Positions 40,701 through 49,856 of a stretch of 64,000 nucleotides of DNA are shown one piece after another. The stretch covers positions 11,001 to 75,000 of the forward strand of contig DGRE01000029.1 in the NCBI GenBank assembly GCA_002389905.1, given 5' to 3'. The translations under genes were made by a program, and so were the position numbers. A model generated the notes under the pieces. That model saw nothing but the letters and a program-made list of their open reading frames with translations. It was not told the origin of the DNA and ran no database searches. Position 1 is the first letter of the stretch; each line of letters opens with the position of its first letter. The DNA is from Hungatella sp. UBA4396 (GTDB lineage Bacteria; Bacillota; Clostridia; Lachnospirales; Lachnospiraceae).

Positions 40701-41981
40701 ATGATGAAAACATTTCACTTACCCTATGGAAAAGAAACCATAGAAGCCAATATTGAGGAGGAGCACTTAGCCGGGGTCCTGGTATCCAGTCTGCATCAAT
40801 ATAAAGCGGAAAAGAGCCAGGAGGAGCTTGTACAGGAATCCCTGGAGAACCCCATAGGGACTCCCAGGCTGAAAGACATGGTGACAGGAAAGAAAAAGGT
40901 GGTTATTATATCTTCCGATCATACCAGGCCCGTTCCTAGTAAAGTAATTATGCCCCTCTTGCTGAGGGAAGTCCGTGAAGGAAATAAAGATGCAGATATT
41001 ACCATATTGATTTCCACAGGCCTGCACAGGGAAACAACAAAGGATGAGCTGGTGGAAAAATTCGGCGAAGATATTGTGCGTCAGGAAAAGATTGTGATTC
41101 ACGACTGCGATGATAAAGAAAACCTTGTTTTCTTTGGAAAACTGCCTTCCGGAGGAAATTTTTCCATTAACCGGATTGCAGCAGAAGCAGACCTGCTGAT
41201 TGGGGAAGGGTTTATTGAGCCTCATTTCTTTGCCGGATTTTCAGGCGGAAGAAAGAGCGTTCTCCCTGGTGTGGCAAGCCGTGAAACCGTTATGTACAAT
41301 CACAATTCCGCCTTCATCGCCAGCAGATATGCAAGAACCGGTGTGATCGAGGGCAATCCCATACACAATGATATGCTTTACGGAGCCAGAGCCGCACGGC
41401 TTGACTTTATCGTCAACGTAGTCATTGATGCGGAGCATAAGGTGATAAAATGCGTCTCCGGTGACTGTGACCTGGCCCACCGGGAAGGCCGCGGTTTTTT
41501 AAACAGCATGTGCCGGATCGATGCCATCCCTTCTGATATCGTAATATCCACCAATGGAGGCTACCCCCTTGATCAGAACATTTACCAGGCAGTAAAGGGA
41601 ATGACTGCGGCGGAAGCCACCGTAAAAGAGGGCGGAGTGATTATTATGGTTGCCAAATCTGTGGACGGTCACGGCGGAGAAGTCTTTTACGAAACCTTCC
41701 GGGATGAAAAAGATTTAAATAAGATGATGAAGGTATTTATTGACCGAAAGGCAGAAGAAACCATACCTGATCAATGGCAGTCCCAGATTTTTGCCAGAGT
41801 GCTGTTAAAGGCCCGTGTAATTTATGTTTCCGACGCTCCCGATGACATGGTCCGTGACCTGCATATGACACCGGCCCACAGCATGGAGGAGGCCATGGAA
41901 ATGGCAAAAGAAATGGTGAAAAAAGAAGATTATCAGGTTACCGTAATTCCCGATGGAGTATCAGTCATTGTCATCGAATAA
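40701..41981 (+). CDS. LarA-family nickel-dependent 2-hydroxyacid racemase/epimerase
   Basis: 426 residues. ATG 40701 (or 40704) has AGGAG 5-8 nt upstream, whereas the in-frame ATG at 40680 lies inside operator 3. The LarA catalytic set is present: His in SSDHTRPVP, His in STGLHRET, and EPHFFAGFSGGRKSVLPG. In the last block, His and Lys are ten residues apart, as His174/Lys184 are in LarA. A final His in TVMYNHN sits 16 residues after that Lys, as His200 does. These bind the nickel-pincer cofactor. Cofactor-making larB/C/E are not in the window. The adjacent glycerate kinase and aldonate-type permease suggest glycerate or another aldonate rather than lactate as substrate, which is inference. 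Confidence 0.85.
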   Translation: MMKTFHLPYGKETIEANIEEEHLAGVLVSSLHQYKAEKSQEELVQESLENPIGTPRLKDMVTGKKKVVIISSDHTRPVPSKVIMPLLLREVREGNKDADITILISTGLHRETTKDELVEKFGEDIVRQEKIVIHDCDDKENLVFFGKLPSGGNFSINRIAAEADLLIGEGFIEPHFFAGFSGGRKSVLPGVASRETVMYNHNSAFIASRYARTGVIEGNPIHNDMLYGARAARLDFIVNVVIDAEHKVIKCVSGDCDLAHREGRGFLNSMCRIDAIPSDIVISTNGGYPLDQNIYQAVKGMTAAEATVKEGGVIIMVAKSVDGHGGEVFYETFRDEKDLNKMMKVFIDRKAEETIPDQWQSQIFARVLLKARVIYVSDAPDDMVRDLHMTPAHSMEEAMEMAKEMVKKEDYQVTVIPDGVSVIVIE

Positions 41982-41996
41982 GCAGGAGGGGCGTAT

Positions 41997-43124
41997 ATGA
42001 AATTTATTCTGATACCTGATTCCTTTAAGGGAACCTTAAGTTCCGGGGAAATCTGCAATATCATAAAAGAGAAAATCAGTGTTCATTTTCCTGACAGCCA
42101 AGTGGCGTCCATTCCCGTGGCAGACGGCGGAGAGGGAAGCGTAGATGCCTTTATTACGGCGGCCGGGGGCAGGAAAAAAACAGTCACTGTTAAAAATCCT
42201 TATTTTGAGGATATGGATGCCTATTATGGAATGCTTTCCGATGGGGAAACTGCTGTTGTGGAAATGGCCTCCTGTGCGGGCCTTCCCCTTGTGGAGGACA
42301 GAAAAAATCCGAAGCTCACCACCACTTATGGAGTGGGGCAGCTGATTCTTGCGGCGGCAGAGGATGGGGCAAAGAAAATAATCATAGGACTGGGAGGCTC
42401 CTGTACCAATGACGGAGGGTGCGGGGCAGTGGCGGCAGTCGGTGTTAAATTTTATAATGACAGGGATGAGACATTTATTCCCACCGGCGGAACCTTAAGC
42501 TCCATTTCCAGGATTTCCATGGATGAAATCAATCCCATTCTAAAGGAAGTGGAAATCGTGACAATGTGCGACATCGACAACCCCATGTATGGTGAAACCG
42601 GAGCTGCTTACATATTCGGACCCCAAAAAGGTGCCGATGAAGAAATGGTAAAAGAACTGGATCAGGGTCTGAAGTCCTTAAGCGCTGTAATAGAACGCAC
42701 CATAGGAAAAGATGTCAGTAAAATCCCCGGATCAGGGGCGGCCGGAGCCATGGGGGCAGGCATGGTGGCATTTTTTCATTCTGAGCTGCAGATGGGAATT
42801 GAAACCGTATTGGATACCGTTAAATTTGATGAAATCCTAAGCCGGGATTCTTACGTCATTACAGGGGAAGGAAAGCTGGACTCCCAAAGCCTCAGAGGAA
42901 AAGTGGTGATCGGCATTGCCGGGAGAACGAAAAAACACAATGTTCCTTTGATTGCAATTGTGGGAGGAGCAGAAGACAGGGAAATTGCCAGAGCATATGA
43001 GATGGGAGTGACGGCGGTCTTTCCTATAAACCGGCTTCCTCAGGACTTCTCAGTCAGCAGTAAATTTTCAAGGGAAAATCTGGGTTACACGGTGGATAAT
43101 GTTTTGAGACTATTAAAAGTGTAA
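41997..43124 (+). CDS. Glycerate kinase (GarK/GlxK family)
   Basis: 375 residues, GCAGGAGGGG upstream. Opening MKFILIPDSFKGTLSSGEI and PVADGGEGSVDAFI are family hallmarks. GLGGSCTNDGGCGAVAAVGV and GSGAAGAMGAGMVAFF form nucleotide/substrate loops, and VITGEGKLDSQSLRGKVVIG follows. Phosphorylates D-glycerate to 2-phosphoglycerate. Directly follows the LarA-type racemase (15 nt), so the pair could funnel both glycerate enantiomers into glycolysis. Confidence 0.93.
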   Translation: MKFILIPDSFKGTLSSGEICNIIKEKISVHFPDSQVASIPVADGGEGSVDAFITAAGGRKKTVTVKNPYFEDMDAYYGMLSDGETAVVEMASCAGLPLVEDRKNPKLTTTYGVGQLILAAAEDGAKKIIIGLGGSCTNDGGCGAVAAVGVKFYNDRDETFIPTGGTLSSISRISMDEINPILKEVEIVTMCDIDNPMYGETGAAYIFGPQKGADEEMVKELDQGLKSLSAVIERTIGKDVSKIPGSGAAGAMGAGMVAFFHSELQMGIETVLDTVKFDEILSRDSYVITGEGKLDSQSLRGKVVIGIAGRTKKHNVPLIAIVGGAEDREIARAYEMGVTAVFPINRLPQDFSVSSKFSRENLGYTVDNVLRLLKV

Positions 43125-43135
43125 GGAGAAGGGAT

Positions 43136-44125
43136 ATGAATATATTAAAGACAGTAAAGAAATTGCCGGGCGGGTTAATGGTAGTGCCTTTGCTTTTAGG
43201 TGCGGTTATTAACACATTTTTTGGTAAGAGCATATTAGGCTTGACTGAAACCGGAGTGTGGGACTGGTTTGGGGGAACCTTTACGGAAAATCTTTTTAAG
43301 ACAGGAGCAATGCCCATATTAGCGGTATTTTTATTCTGCAATGCTACGACCATTGATTTTAAGAAAGCCGGAGTTCCTTTATATAAGGGGGTGGTACTGA
43401 CTTCCACAAAAGTGCTGACAGGAATTGTGATCGGCATCATAGTAGGCAGAATTTTTGGTCCCAACGGCATATTAGGCCTGGCTCCCCTTGCAATTGTCGG
43501 AGCCATTTCCAACTCAAACGGGGGATTGTATGCTGCTCTTGCCGGAGAATACGGCGATGCAACGGATGTAGGAGCCGTCTCCATCCTGTCCATCAACGAC
43601 GGTCCCTTCTTTACCATGGTTGCCTTAGGCGCCGCGGGTGTTGCCACAATTCCAATTACAGTGCTGATCGGCTGTTTGATTCCAATTATTGTAGGCTGTA
43701 TTCTGGGAAATCTGGATGAAGAAATCAGGAAATTCTGTGAGCCGGGAGCTACCATGATGATTCCTTTTTTCGCATTTCCTCTGGGAGCAGGACTGCATCT
43801 TTCCAATCTGTTAAAGGCGGGAATTCCCGGAATTATACTGGGAGCTGCCTGTACTCTTATCACAGGCTTTGGAGGATATTTTGTCTATAAGCTTCTGAAA
43901 ATGAAGTATCCTGAAGTAGGGGCGGGAATTGGAACCACTGCCGGTAATGCAGCCGCCACGCCGGCGGCAGTTGCGGCTGCTGATGCTTCCCTGGCAGCAG
44001 TGGCAGGAATTGCAACGGTACAGATTACGGCAGCCATCATTGTGACAGCCATCCTTTGCCCTTTACTGACTTCGTATTTACATAAGGTGGAAGAGAGGAA
44101 AAGAGCCAGAATTTCTGCTTCATAA
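43136..44125 (+). CDS. 2-keto-3-deoxygluconate permease family transporter
   Basis: 329-residue membrane protein with about ten hydrophobic segments. PGGLMVVPLLLGAVINTFFG, SNSNGGLYAALAGEYGD and LSINDGPFFTMVALG are typical of the KdgT family. It probably imports the acid used by the operon. KdgT homologues carry KDG, but no KDG kinase or aldolase is here, so the real cargo may be glycerate or a related hydroxy acid. Last gene before a double terminator. Confidence 0.88.
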   Translation: MNILKTVKKLPGGLMVVPLLLGAVINTFFGKSILGLTETGVWDWFGGTFTENLFKTGAMPILAVFLFCNATTIDFKKAGVPLYKGVVLTSTKVLTGIVIGIIVGRIFGPNGILGLAPLAIVGAISNSNGGLYAALAGEYGDATDVGAVSILSINDGPFFTMVALGAAGVATIPITVLIGCLIPIIVGCILGNLDEEIRKFCEPGATMMIPFFAFPLGAGLHLSNLLKAGIPGIILGAACTLITGFGGYFVYKLLKMKYPEVGAGIGTTAGNAAATPAAVAAADASLAAVAGIATVQITAAIIVTAILCPLLTSYLHKVEERKRARISAS

Positions 44126-44139
44126 ACAAGACAAAAAAT

Positions 44140-44182
44140 AAAAAGGCGGCAGGCGGGATATAATCCCTCTGTCACCTTTTTT
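44140..44182 (+). terminator. Terminator after the permease gene
   Basis: AAAAAGG (44140-44146) pairs with CCTTTTT (44175-44181), with inner CAG/CTG and GGGAT/ATCCC pairing and a T run. Confidence 0.75.
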
Positions 44183-44189
44183 GTTCAAC

Positions 44190-44223
44190 CAATGCCGGAC
44201 AACGGAAACAGTGTCCGGCATTG
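44190..44223. terminator. Perfect 12-bp hairpin, second terminator between convergent genes
   Basis: CAATGCCGGACA (44190-44201) pairs perfectly with TGTCCGGCATTG (44212-44223) around a 10-nt loop, 28 nt from the stop of the minus-strand gene. Confidence 0.55.
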
Positions 44224-44251
44224 AAAGTTTTTCATATGATTGAGTAGAGGG

Positions 44252-44983
44252 TTAAATCCAGCCTCCGTCAAGGCCAATGATCTGTCCGGTCAGATAGGAA
44301 TTCTTATAGCCAAGATGGTAGACCAGATCAGCCACCTCTTCGGCCTTGCCAAGCCGTCCGGCAGGAATTCCGTCAATGAGGGAAATCAGTTCATCTTCCT
44401 CTAAAAAACGGTTCATCTCCGTATCAATGGCACCGCAGGCAACGGCATTGACCTGGATGTTGCTGGGAGCCAGCTCTTTTGCCAAAGCCTTTGTAAAGGC
44501 ATTGACCCCTCCCTTGGTGGCAGAATAGGCCACTTCGCAGGAAGCACCGGACACCCCCCACACAGAGGAGATATTAATGATCTTTCCCTGCTGCTTTTCC
44601 ACCATTCCCGGGATGGCAAGCTTGCAGCAGTTGAATACGGAGGTTAAGTTGGTGCGGATAATCCGGTCCCAGGCATCTCCACTCATATCCTGTAACAAGC
44701 CGATGTAGGAGATTCCTGCATTGTTGACCAGGACATCCAGTGTGCCGAACTGCTTTCGTACCTGTTCGAAGAGTGCCTGGCACTGGCTCATGTCTCCCAT
44801 ATCTCCCATATGGGCCAGACAGGATATCTGATAGGATTCCAGCTCCTTTTTCGTCTGCAGAAGGCGGTCCTCACTGTGGAGACAGTTGATGACCACATGA
44901 TATCCCTTCTTTGCAAACTTCACAGCAATGGCTTTTCCGATTCCCCTGGATGCGCCGGTTATAAGTACTGTTTTTTTAGCCAT
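44252..44983 (-). CDS. SDR oxidoreductase, probable EF-P 5-aminopentanone reductase (YmfI-like)
   Basis: 243 residues; AAGGGTGA precedes the ATG. Classical SDR: VLITGASRGIGKAIAVKFAK binds the nucleotide, LDVLVNNAGIS follows, and the catalytic Ser and YxxxK are in INISSVWGVSGASCEVAYSA and TKGG. The stretch SSVWGVSGASCEVAYSATKG and IQVNAVACGAIDTEMN resemble YmfI-type reductases that finish EF-P lysine modification. A general 3-oxoacyl-ACP reductase (FabG) is the alternative. It stands alone, without fatty-acid genes. Confidence 0.75.
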   Translation of the reverse strand: MAKKTVLITGASRGIGKAIAVKFAKKGYHVVINCLHSEDRLLQTKKELESYQISCLAHMGDMGDMSQCQALFEQVRKQFGTLDVLVNNAGISYIGLLQDMSGDAWDRIIRTNLTSVFNCCKLAIPGMVEKQQGKIINISSVWGVSGASCEVAYSATKGGVNAFTKALAKELAPSNIQVNAVACGAIDTEMNRFLEEDELISLIDGIPAGRLGKAEEVADLVYHLGYKNSYLTGQIIGLDGGWI

Positions 44984-45131
44984 AAAATCACCCTTTCCGT
45001 CAATAATTGATACCCTTATTTTATCAAATCAAGGGGAAGAATGCAATGGAACCTTGCATAGTTGAAGGGTGATGAGATATAATGAGGATAGAAGACCCAA
45101 TATCAATATAAAAGAGAGAAGGTAGACGACT

Positions 45132-46049
45132 ATGAATAAAATGTATGATGTTGTGATTATCGGCTCCGGTCCGGCCGGACTGACTGCCGCTGTTTACGGA
45201 AAAAGAGCGGAGCTTAATATGGTAGTAATTGAAAAGGAGCTTGCCAGCGGCGGCCAGGTCCTCAACACTTATGAAGTGGATAATTATCCCGGCCTTCCGG
45301 GAATTAACGGATATGACCTGGGAATGAAGTTTCGGGAACACGCGGAGAAGCTGGGCGCGGAATTTGTCACAGATGAGGTACTGCGGATTGAAACCTCTGA
45401 AAAAGGCTTTACCGTGGTGGGAGAAGAAAAGGTATATCCCACAAAATCAGTTATTATCGCCACAGGTGCCCACCACCGGAAGCTGAGTGTCATAGGAGAA
45501 GAAGAGCTTGCAGGCATGGGCGTTTCCTACTGTGCCACCTGTGACGGCGCATTTTTCCGCAACAAGGTAGCTGCTGTGGTAGGCGGCGGAGATGTTGCCA
45601 TTGAGGATGCGATTTTCTTAGCCAGAATGTGCAAGAAGGTGTACTTAATTCATAGGAGAAACCAGTTAAGAGGTGCAAAGACCCTGCAGACCCAGCTGTT
45701 TAACCAGGAAAATGTGGAAATTATCTGGGATACGGTTGTGGAGGAGATTGAAGGCGGTGATCAGGTAGAATCCCTGACCATAAAGAATTCAAAGACAGAA
45801 GAGACTCAGAAGCTGGCCGTAGACGGAGTGTTCATTGCAGTGGGAATCAATCCACAGAGCAAGGCCTTTGACAACCTGGTGGAAATGGATCACGGATACA
45901 TCAAGGCGGGAGAGGACTGCGAGACCAATATTCCAGGAATATTCGCAGCCGGCGATGTGCGCACCAAGCAGCTTAGACAGATTTCAACAGCAGTATCCGA
46001 CGGAGCCAATGCCATTACCAGCGTGGAACGGTATCTGACCGGCCACTGA
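45132..46049 (+). CDS. trxB: Thioredoxin reductase-like flavoprotein
   Basis: 305 residues. FAD-binding VVIIGSGPAGLTAAVYGKRA at the N-terminus, redox-active CATCDGAFF around residue 133, NAD(P)-binding VVGGGDVAIEDAIFLA, and the C-terminal FAD motif GIFAAGDVRTKQLRQISTAV. Reduces thioredoxin or a related partner. The HRR nucleotide motif (YLIHRRNQLRG) is kept, so NADPH use is likely. No trxA gene is adjacent. Confidence 0.9.
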   Translation: MNKMYDVVIIGSGPAGLTAAVYGKRAELNMVVIEKELASGGQVLNTYEVDNYPGLPGINGYDLGMKFREHAEKLGAEFVTDEVLRIETSEKGFTVVGEEKVYPTKSVIIATGAHHRKLSVIGEEELAGMGVSYCATCDGAFFRNKVAAVVGGGDVAIEDAIFLARMCKKVYLIHRRNQLRGAKTLQTQLFNQENVEIIWDTVVEEIEGGDQVESLTIKNSKTEETQKLAVDGVFIAVGINPQSKAFDNLVEMDHGYIKAGEDCETNIPGIFAAGDVRTKQLRQISTAVSDGANAITSVERYLTGH

Positions 46050-46059
46050 CTAAAATAAA

Positions 46060-46089
46060 AACAGCCAGGTGACTGAACACCTGGCTGTT
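46060..46089. terminator. Terminator between trxB and hpf
   Basis: AACAGCCAGGTG (46060-46071) pairs perfectly with CACCTGGCTGTT (46078-46089), followed by CTTTC. Serves convergent genes. Confidence 0.8.
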
Positions 46090-46102
46090 CTTTCATAAAA
46101 TT

Positions 46103-46630
46103 TTAAAATTCCGGTTCAATCAGTCCGTAAGAACCGCCTTTTCTCTTATAAACCACATTGACCTCTTCTGTTTCTGCATTTAAGAATACATAGAAGCTAT
46201 GTCCTAAAAGCTCCATCTGAACGCAGGCTTCTTCGGTGTCCATAGGTTTTACTGCAAACTTCTTTGTCTTGACGATTTCCACATGATCGTCTGCCTGGAA
46301 TTCCTCTTCCATGAAGGCTGCGGAGAAGGAGGGGATATTCTGCTTTTTATCGATTAGTTTATTCTTATATTTTTTCAACTGACGTTCCAGAATCTCTTCT
46401 ACAAGATCGATGGAAACGTACATGTCTGTGCTGGATTCCTCTGCTCTGATTATATGTCCTTTCACTGGAATGGTAACTTCGATTTTCTGCATATCTTTCT
46501 GCACGCTGAGTCTTACGATTGCTTCTGTAGCGGGGGCAAAGAAGCGGTCCAGCTTTCCAAGCTTGTCCTCAATTGCTTCACGAAGCCCTGATGTAACCTC
46601 AATATTTCTTCCTGTAATTGTAAAATGCAT
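46103..46630 (-). CDS. hpf: Ribosome hibernation-promoting factor, long form
   Basis: 175 residues; AAAAGGAGCTGA lies upstream of the ATG. The N-terminal S30AE domain (MHFTITGRNIEVTSGLREAI ... KLGKLDRFF) binds the 30S decoding region. The C-terminal dimerisation domain (VVKTKKFAVKPMDTEEACVQ, GHSFYVFLNAETEEVNVVYK) makes 100S ribosome dimers. Typical long HPF of Firmicutes, placed beside secA and prfB as is common in the group. Confidence 0.93.
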   Translation of the reverse strand: MHFTITGRNIEVTSGLREAIEDKLGKLDRFFAPATEAIVRLSVQKDMQKIEVTIPVKGHIIRAEESSTDMYVSIDLVEEILERQLKKYKNKLIDKKQNIPSFSAAFMEEEFQADDHVEIVKTKKFAVKPMDTEEACVQMELLGHSFYVFLNAETEEVNVVYKRKGGSYGLIEPEF

Positions 46631-46908
46631 AAGTCTTCAGCTCCTTTTTCTTGAGATGGGTATAGTATACCACATTTTTAAGATTTGTTCAATCGTATTG
46701 GGAAAATTATAAGATAATTAATGGTAATTTTTTTATAAAATCCCTCGACTTATATTTTATCAATTTATTGAAAAACTATAGATAGACCTTGGAAAATGTC
46801 AAGAGAAAAAGGGATTTTTTCGTCGAAAAAGATAAGTTTATGACAAGTACACAAAAATTGAAGGGTTTTCCAGGAAGAGGGGAAAAACAGGTATATGTGG
46901 AGAAAAAC

Positions 46909-46926
46909 TGTGGATAATGTGGATAA
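46909..46926 (+). promoter_or_regulatory. Two abutting perfect DnaA boxes
   Basis: TGTGGATAA twice in a row (46909-46917 and 46918-46926), the complement of consensus TTATCCACA. A one-mismatch copy (TGTGGAGAA) lies at 46896-46904. Confidence 0.6.
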
Positions 46927-47005
46927 CTTGGTGTATAACTGTTTTTTTACAGAATTATGAGGGATGGGCGTGGGGATAAAAATGGGGGAAACATACACAA
47001 TGGGT

Positions 47006-47023
47006 TGTGGATAATGTGGAAAG
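47006..47023 (+). promoter_or_regulatory. Perfect DnaA box abutting a degenerate one
   Basis: TGTGGATAA at 47006-47014 is followed directly by TGTGGAAAG at 47015-47023. Same orientation and 9-bp phasing as the upstream pair. Confidence 0.55.
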
Positions 47024-47243
47024 GTGAAAAATCGAACAGATTTTTTGTGCAATATGTCAGGTTAACCATAATTTTCCACCATTTGCCGAAGTTTGCCGGA
47101 GAAAAAGGAAGGATCTGACAAAAAAGGATTTGATTATTGCAAGAATGTTAATTTTTTATGAATTCATTGAATTAAAGAAAGGTTAGTGCTACAATATACA
47201 GGATTATATCGTGCATTCAGTAAGAAGAGTAGGAGAAAGAAAC

Positions 47244-49814
47244 ATGAACCTGGTTCAAAAAATATTTGGAACTCATAGTGAAAGAGAATTAAAATTGATC
47301 AATCCCATTGCGGATAAGATAGAAGATCTTCGTCCGGCCATGATTGCCTTAACCGATGAAGAACTGAAAAATAACACAAAGCTTTTTAAAGAAAGGCTGG
47401 CAGCAGGCGAGACCCTTGACGACATCCTGCCTGAAGCATTTGCCACCGTAAGAGAAGCCGCAAAAAGAGTTCTTAATATGGAACATTTCCGTGTGCAGTT
47501 AATCGGCGGCATGGTTCTCCATCAGGGCCGTATTGCGGAAATGAAGACAGGTGAAGGTAAGACCCTGGTGTCCACCTGCCCTGCTTATTTAAATGCACTG
47601 GCAGGAAAAGGCGTTCAGATCGTTACGGTCAACGACTACCTGGCAAAGCGAGATGCGGAGTGGATGGGAAAGGTTCATGAGTTCCTGGGCCTGACCGTAG
47701 GCGTTGTCTTAAACTCCATGAATTCCGATGAAAGACGTGCCGCATACAACTGCGACATCACCTATGTAACCAACAATGAGCTGGGATTCGATTATTTGAG
47801 AGATAACATGGCTATTTACAAAGAGCAGATGGTTCTCCGTAATCTTGATTTCTGTATCATTGATGAGGTGGACTCCGTATTGATCGACGAGGCAAGAACC
47901 CCTCTTATCATTTCCGGACAAAGCGGCAAATCCACTAAATTATATGAAGTCTGCGATATTCTGGCCCATCAGTTAGAGCGGGGGCAGGTTTCCGGCGAAT
48001 TTTCCAAGATGGCTGCCATCATGGGAGAGGAGATTACAGAAACCGGAGATTTCGTAGTCGATGAAAAAGATAAAGTAGTAAACTTAACAGAACAGGGTGT
48101 GGAAAAGGTAGAGAAGTTCTTCCAGATTGAAAACCTGTCTGATCCCAAGAACTTGGAGATCCAGCACAACATCATTCTGGCTCTTCGCGCCAATTATCTC
48201 ATGTTCCGCGACAAGGATTATGTGGTAAAGGATGACGAAGTCCTGATCGTAGATGAGTTTACCGGACGTATCATGCCCGGCAGACGGTATTCTGACGGCC
48301 TCCATCAGGCCATCGAAGCCAAGGAGCATGTAAATGTCCGCAGGGAGAGCAAGACCCTTGCCACCATCACCTTCCAGAACTTCTTTAATAAATACAATAA
48401 AAAGTCCGGTATGACCGGTACGGCTCTGACAGAGGAAAAGGAATTCCGTAACACCTACGGAATGGATGCTGTTGCCATCCCAACCAACCGCCCCATTGCA
48501 CGTATCGACCAGGAGGATGCCGTTTATAAAACAAAGAAAGAAAAATTCAAGGCAGTATGCGATGAGGTGGAAGAGGCTTACGCAAAGGGACAGCCGGTTC
48601 TGGTAGGTACCATTACCATTGAAACCTCTGAGATGTTAAGCAGCATGTTAAAGCGCCGGGGCATTCCTCATAAGGTGCTCAATGCCAAATACCATGAGCT
48701 GGAGGCCGAGATCGTAGCAGATGCAGGTATCCACAAAGCGGTTACCATTGCGACCAACATGGCAGGCCGTGGTACGGATATTAAGCTGGATGAGGAATCA
48801 AAGGCAGCAGGCGGCTTAAAGATCATCGGTACCGAGCGCCACGAATCCCGCCGTATTGACAACCAGCTCCGCGGACGTTCCGGACGTCAGGGAGATCAGG
48901 GTGAGTCCAGGTTCTACATTTCCCTGGAAGACGATCTGATGCGTCTGTTCGGTTCCGAGCGCCTTGTAGGCATGTTCAATGCCCTTGGAGTGCCGGAGGG
49001 AGAGCAGATTGAACACAAGATGCTGTCCAATGCCATTGAAAAAGCCCAGATGAAGATCGAGACCAACAACTACGGCATCCGTGAAAACCTTCTCAAATAC
49101 GACGAGGTCATGAACGAACAGCGTGAAGTGATCTATGCCGAAAGAAGAAAGGTATTAGACGGAGACAACATGCGTGATGTCATCTTAAAGATGGTGACAG
49201 ACCTGGTGGAAAATGCCGTTGACCTTACCATCAGCGAAGAGCAGTCACCGGAAGAGTGGGATTTAAATGAACTGAACACCCTTCTTCTTCCTATTGTGCC
49301 TTTAAAGCCAATCACTCTTCCAGAAGATAAGAAGATCAAGAGAAACGAATTAAAACACCTGCTGAAAGAAGAAGCCATCAAGCTTTATGAGTCCAAGGAA
49401 GCAGAATTCCCTGAGGGAGAGCAGATCCGTGAGATCGAGCGTGTCATTCTCTTAAAGGTGATTGATAATAAATGGATGTCCCATATCGACGATATGGAAC
49501 AGCTCCGCCAGGGCATCGGTCTCCAGGCTTATGGACAGAGAGATCCGCTGGTGGAATACAAGATGAGCGGATACCAGATGTTTGATGAGATGACAGCCGC
49601 CATCCGTGAGGATACCGTAAGGATTCTGTTCCACATCAAGGTAGAGCAGAAGGTAGAGAGGGAACCGGCAGCCAAAGTGACCGGAACTAACAAAGATGAC
49701 AGCGGAGTGAGAGAGCCTGCCAAGAAGATGGAAGCAAAGGTTTATCCCAACGACCCCTGCCCCTGCGGCTCCGGCAAGAAATACAAACAGTGCTGCGGAC
49801 GCAAACCGGCATAA
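47244..49814 (+). CDS. secA: Preprotein translocase ATPase SecA
   Basis: 856 residues from ATG 47244 (AGGAGAAAG upstream; the GTG at 47211 lacks a ribosome site). NBD1 Walker A MKTGEGKTLVST, DEAD-type VDSVLIDEARTPLIISG, preprotein cross-linking domain, NBD2 with TNMAGRGTDIKL and RRIDNQLRGRSGRQGD, helical scaffold, and the C-terminal zinc tail PNDPCPCGSGKKYKQCC that binds SecB or lipids. Full length and intact. prfB follows 42 nt later. Confidence 0.97.
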   Translation: MNLVQKIFGTHSERELKLINPIADKIEDLRPAMIALTDEELKNNTKLFKERLAAGETLDDILPEAFATVREAAKRVLNMEHFRVQLIGGMVLHQGRIAEMKTGEGKTLVSTCPAYLNALAGKGVQIVTVNDYLAKRDAEWMGKVHEFLGLTVGVVLNSMNSDERRAAYNCDITYVTNNELGFDYLRDNMAIYKEQMVLRNLDFCIIDEVDSVLIDEARTPLIISGQSGKSTKLYEVCDILAHQLERGQVSGEFSKMAAIMGEEITETGDFVVDEKDKVVNLTEQGVEKVEKFFQIENLSDPKNLEIQHNIILALRANYLMFRDKDYVVKDDEVLIVDEFTGRIMPGRRYSDGLHQAIEAKEHVNVRRESKTLATITFQNFFNKYNKKSGMTGTALTEEKEFRNTYGMDAVAIPTNRPIARIDQEDAVYKTKKEKFKAVCDEVEEAYAKGQPVLVGTITIETSEMLSSMLKRRGIPHKVLNAKYHELEAEIVADAGIHKAVTIATNMAGRGTDIKLDEESKAAGGLKIIGTERHESRRIDNQLRGRSGRQGDQGESRFYISLEDDLMRLFGSERLVGMFNALGVPEGEQIEHKMLSNAIEKAQMKIETNNYGIRENLLKYDEVMNEQREVIYAERRKVLDGDNMRDVILKMVTDLVENAVDLTISEEQSPEEWDLNELNTLLLPIVPLKPITLPEDKKIKRNELKHLLKEEAIKLYESKEAEFPEGEQIREIERVILLKVIDNKWMSHIDDMEQLRQGIGLQAYGQRDPLVEYKMSGYQMFDEMTAAIREDTVRILFHIKVEQKVEREPAAKVTGTNKDDSGVREPAKKMEAKVYPNDPCPCGSGKKYKQCCGRKPA

Positions 49815-49856
49815 CCGGATTTTTACAAAAATTTAAACATGAAAGTGGGTGACACA

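Larger units (their letters stand above)
46631..47243. other. Long AT-rich spacer between divergent hpf and secA
   Basis: About 610 bp with no credible coding frame. It should hold the divergent promoters of hpf and secA and contains the DnaA-box cluster at 46896-47023. The ~100 bp before secA are AT-rich without a strong hairpin. Confidence 0.6.

Noticed and set aside
46896..47023. Chromosomal origin of replication
   Set aside because: DnaA boxes are present, but dnaA, dnaN, recF and an obvious unwinding element layout are absent; the neighbours are hpf and secA.
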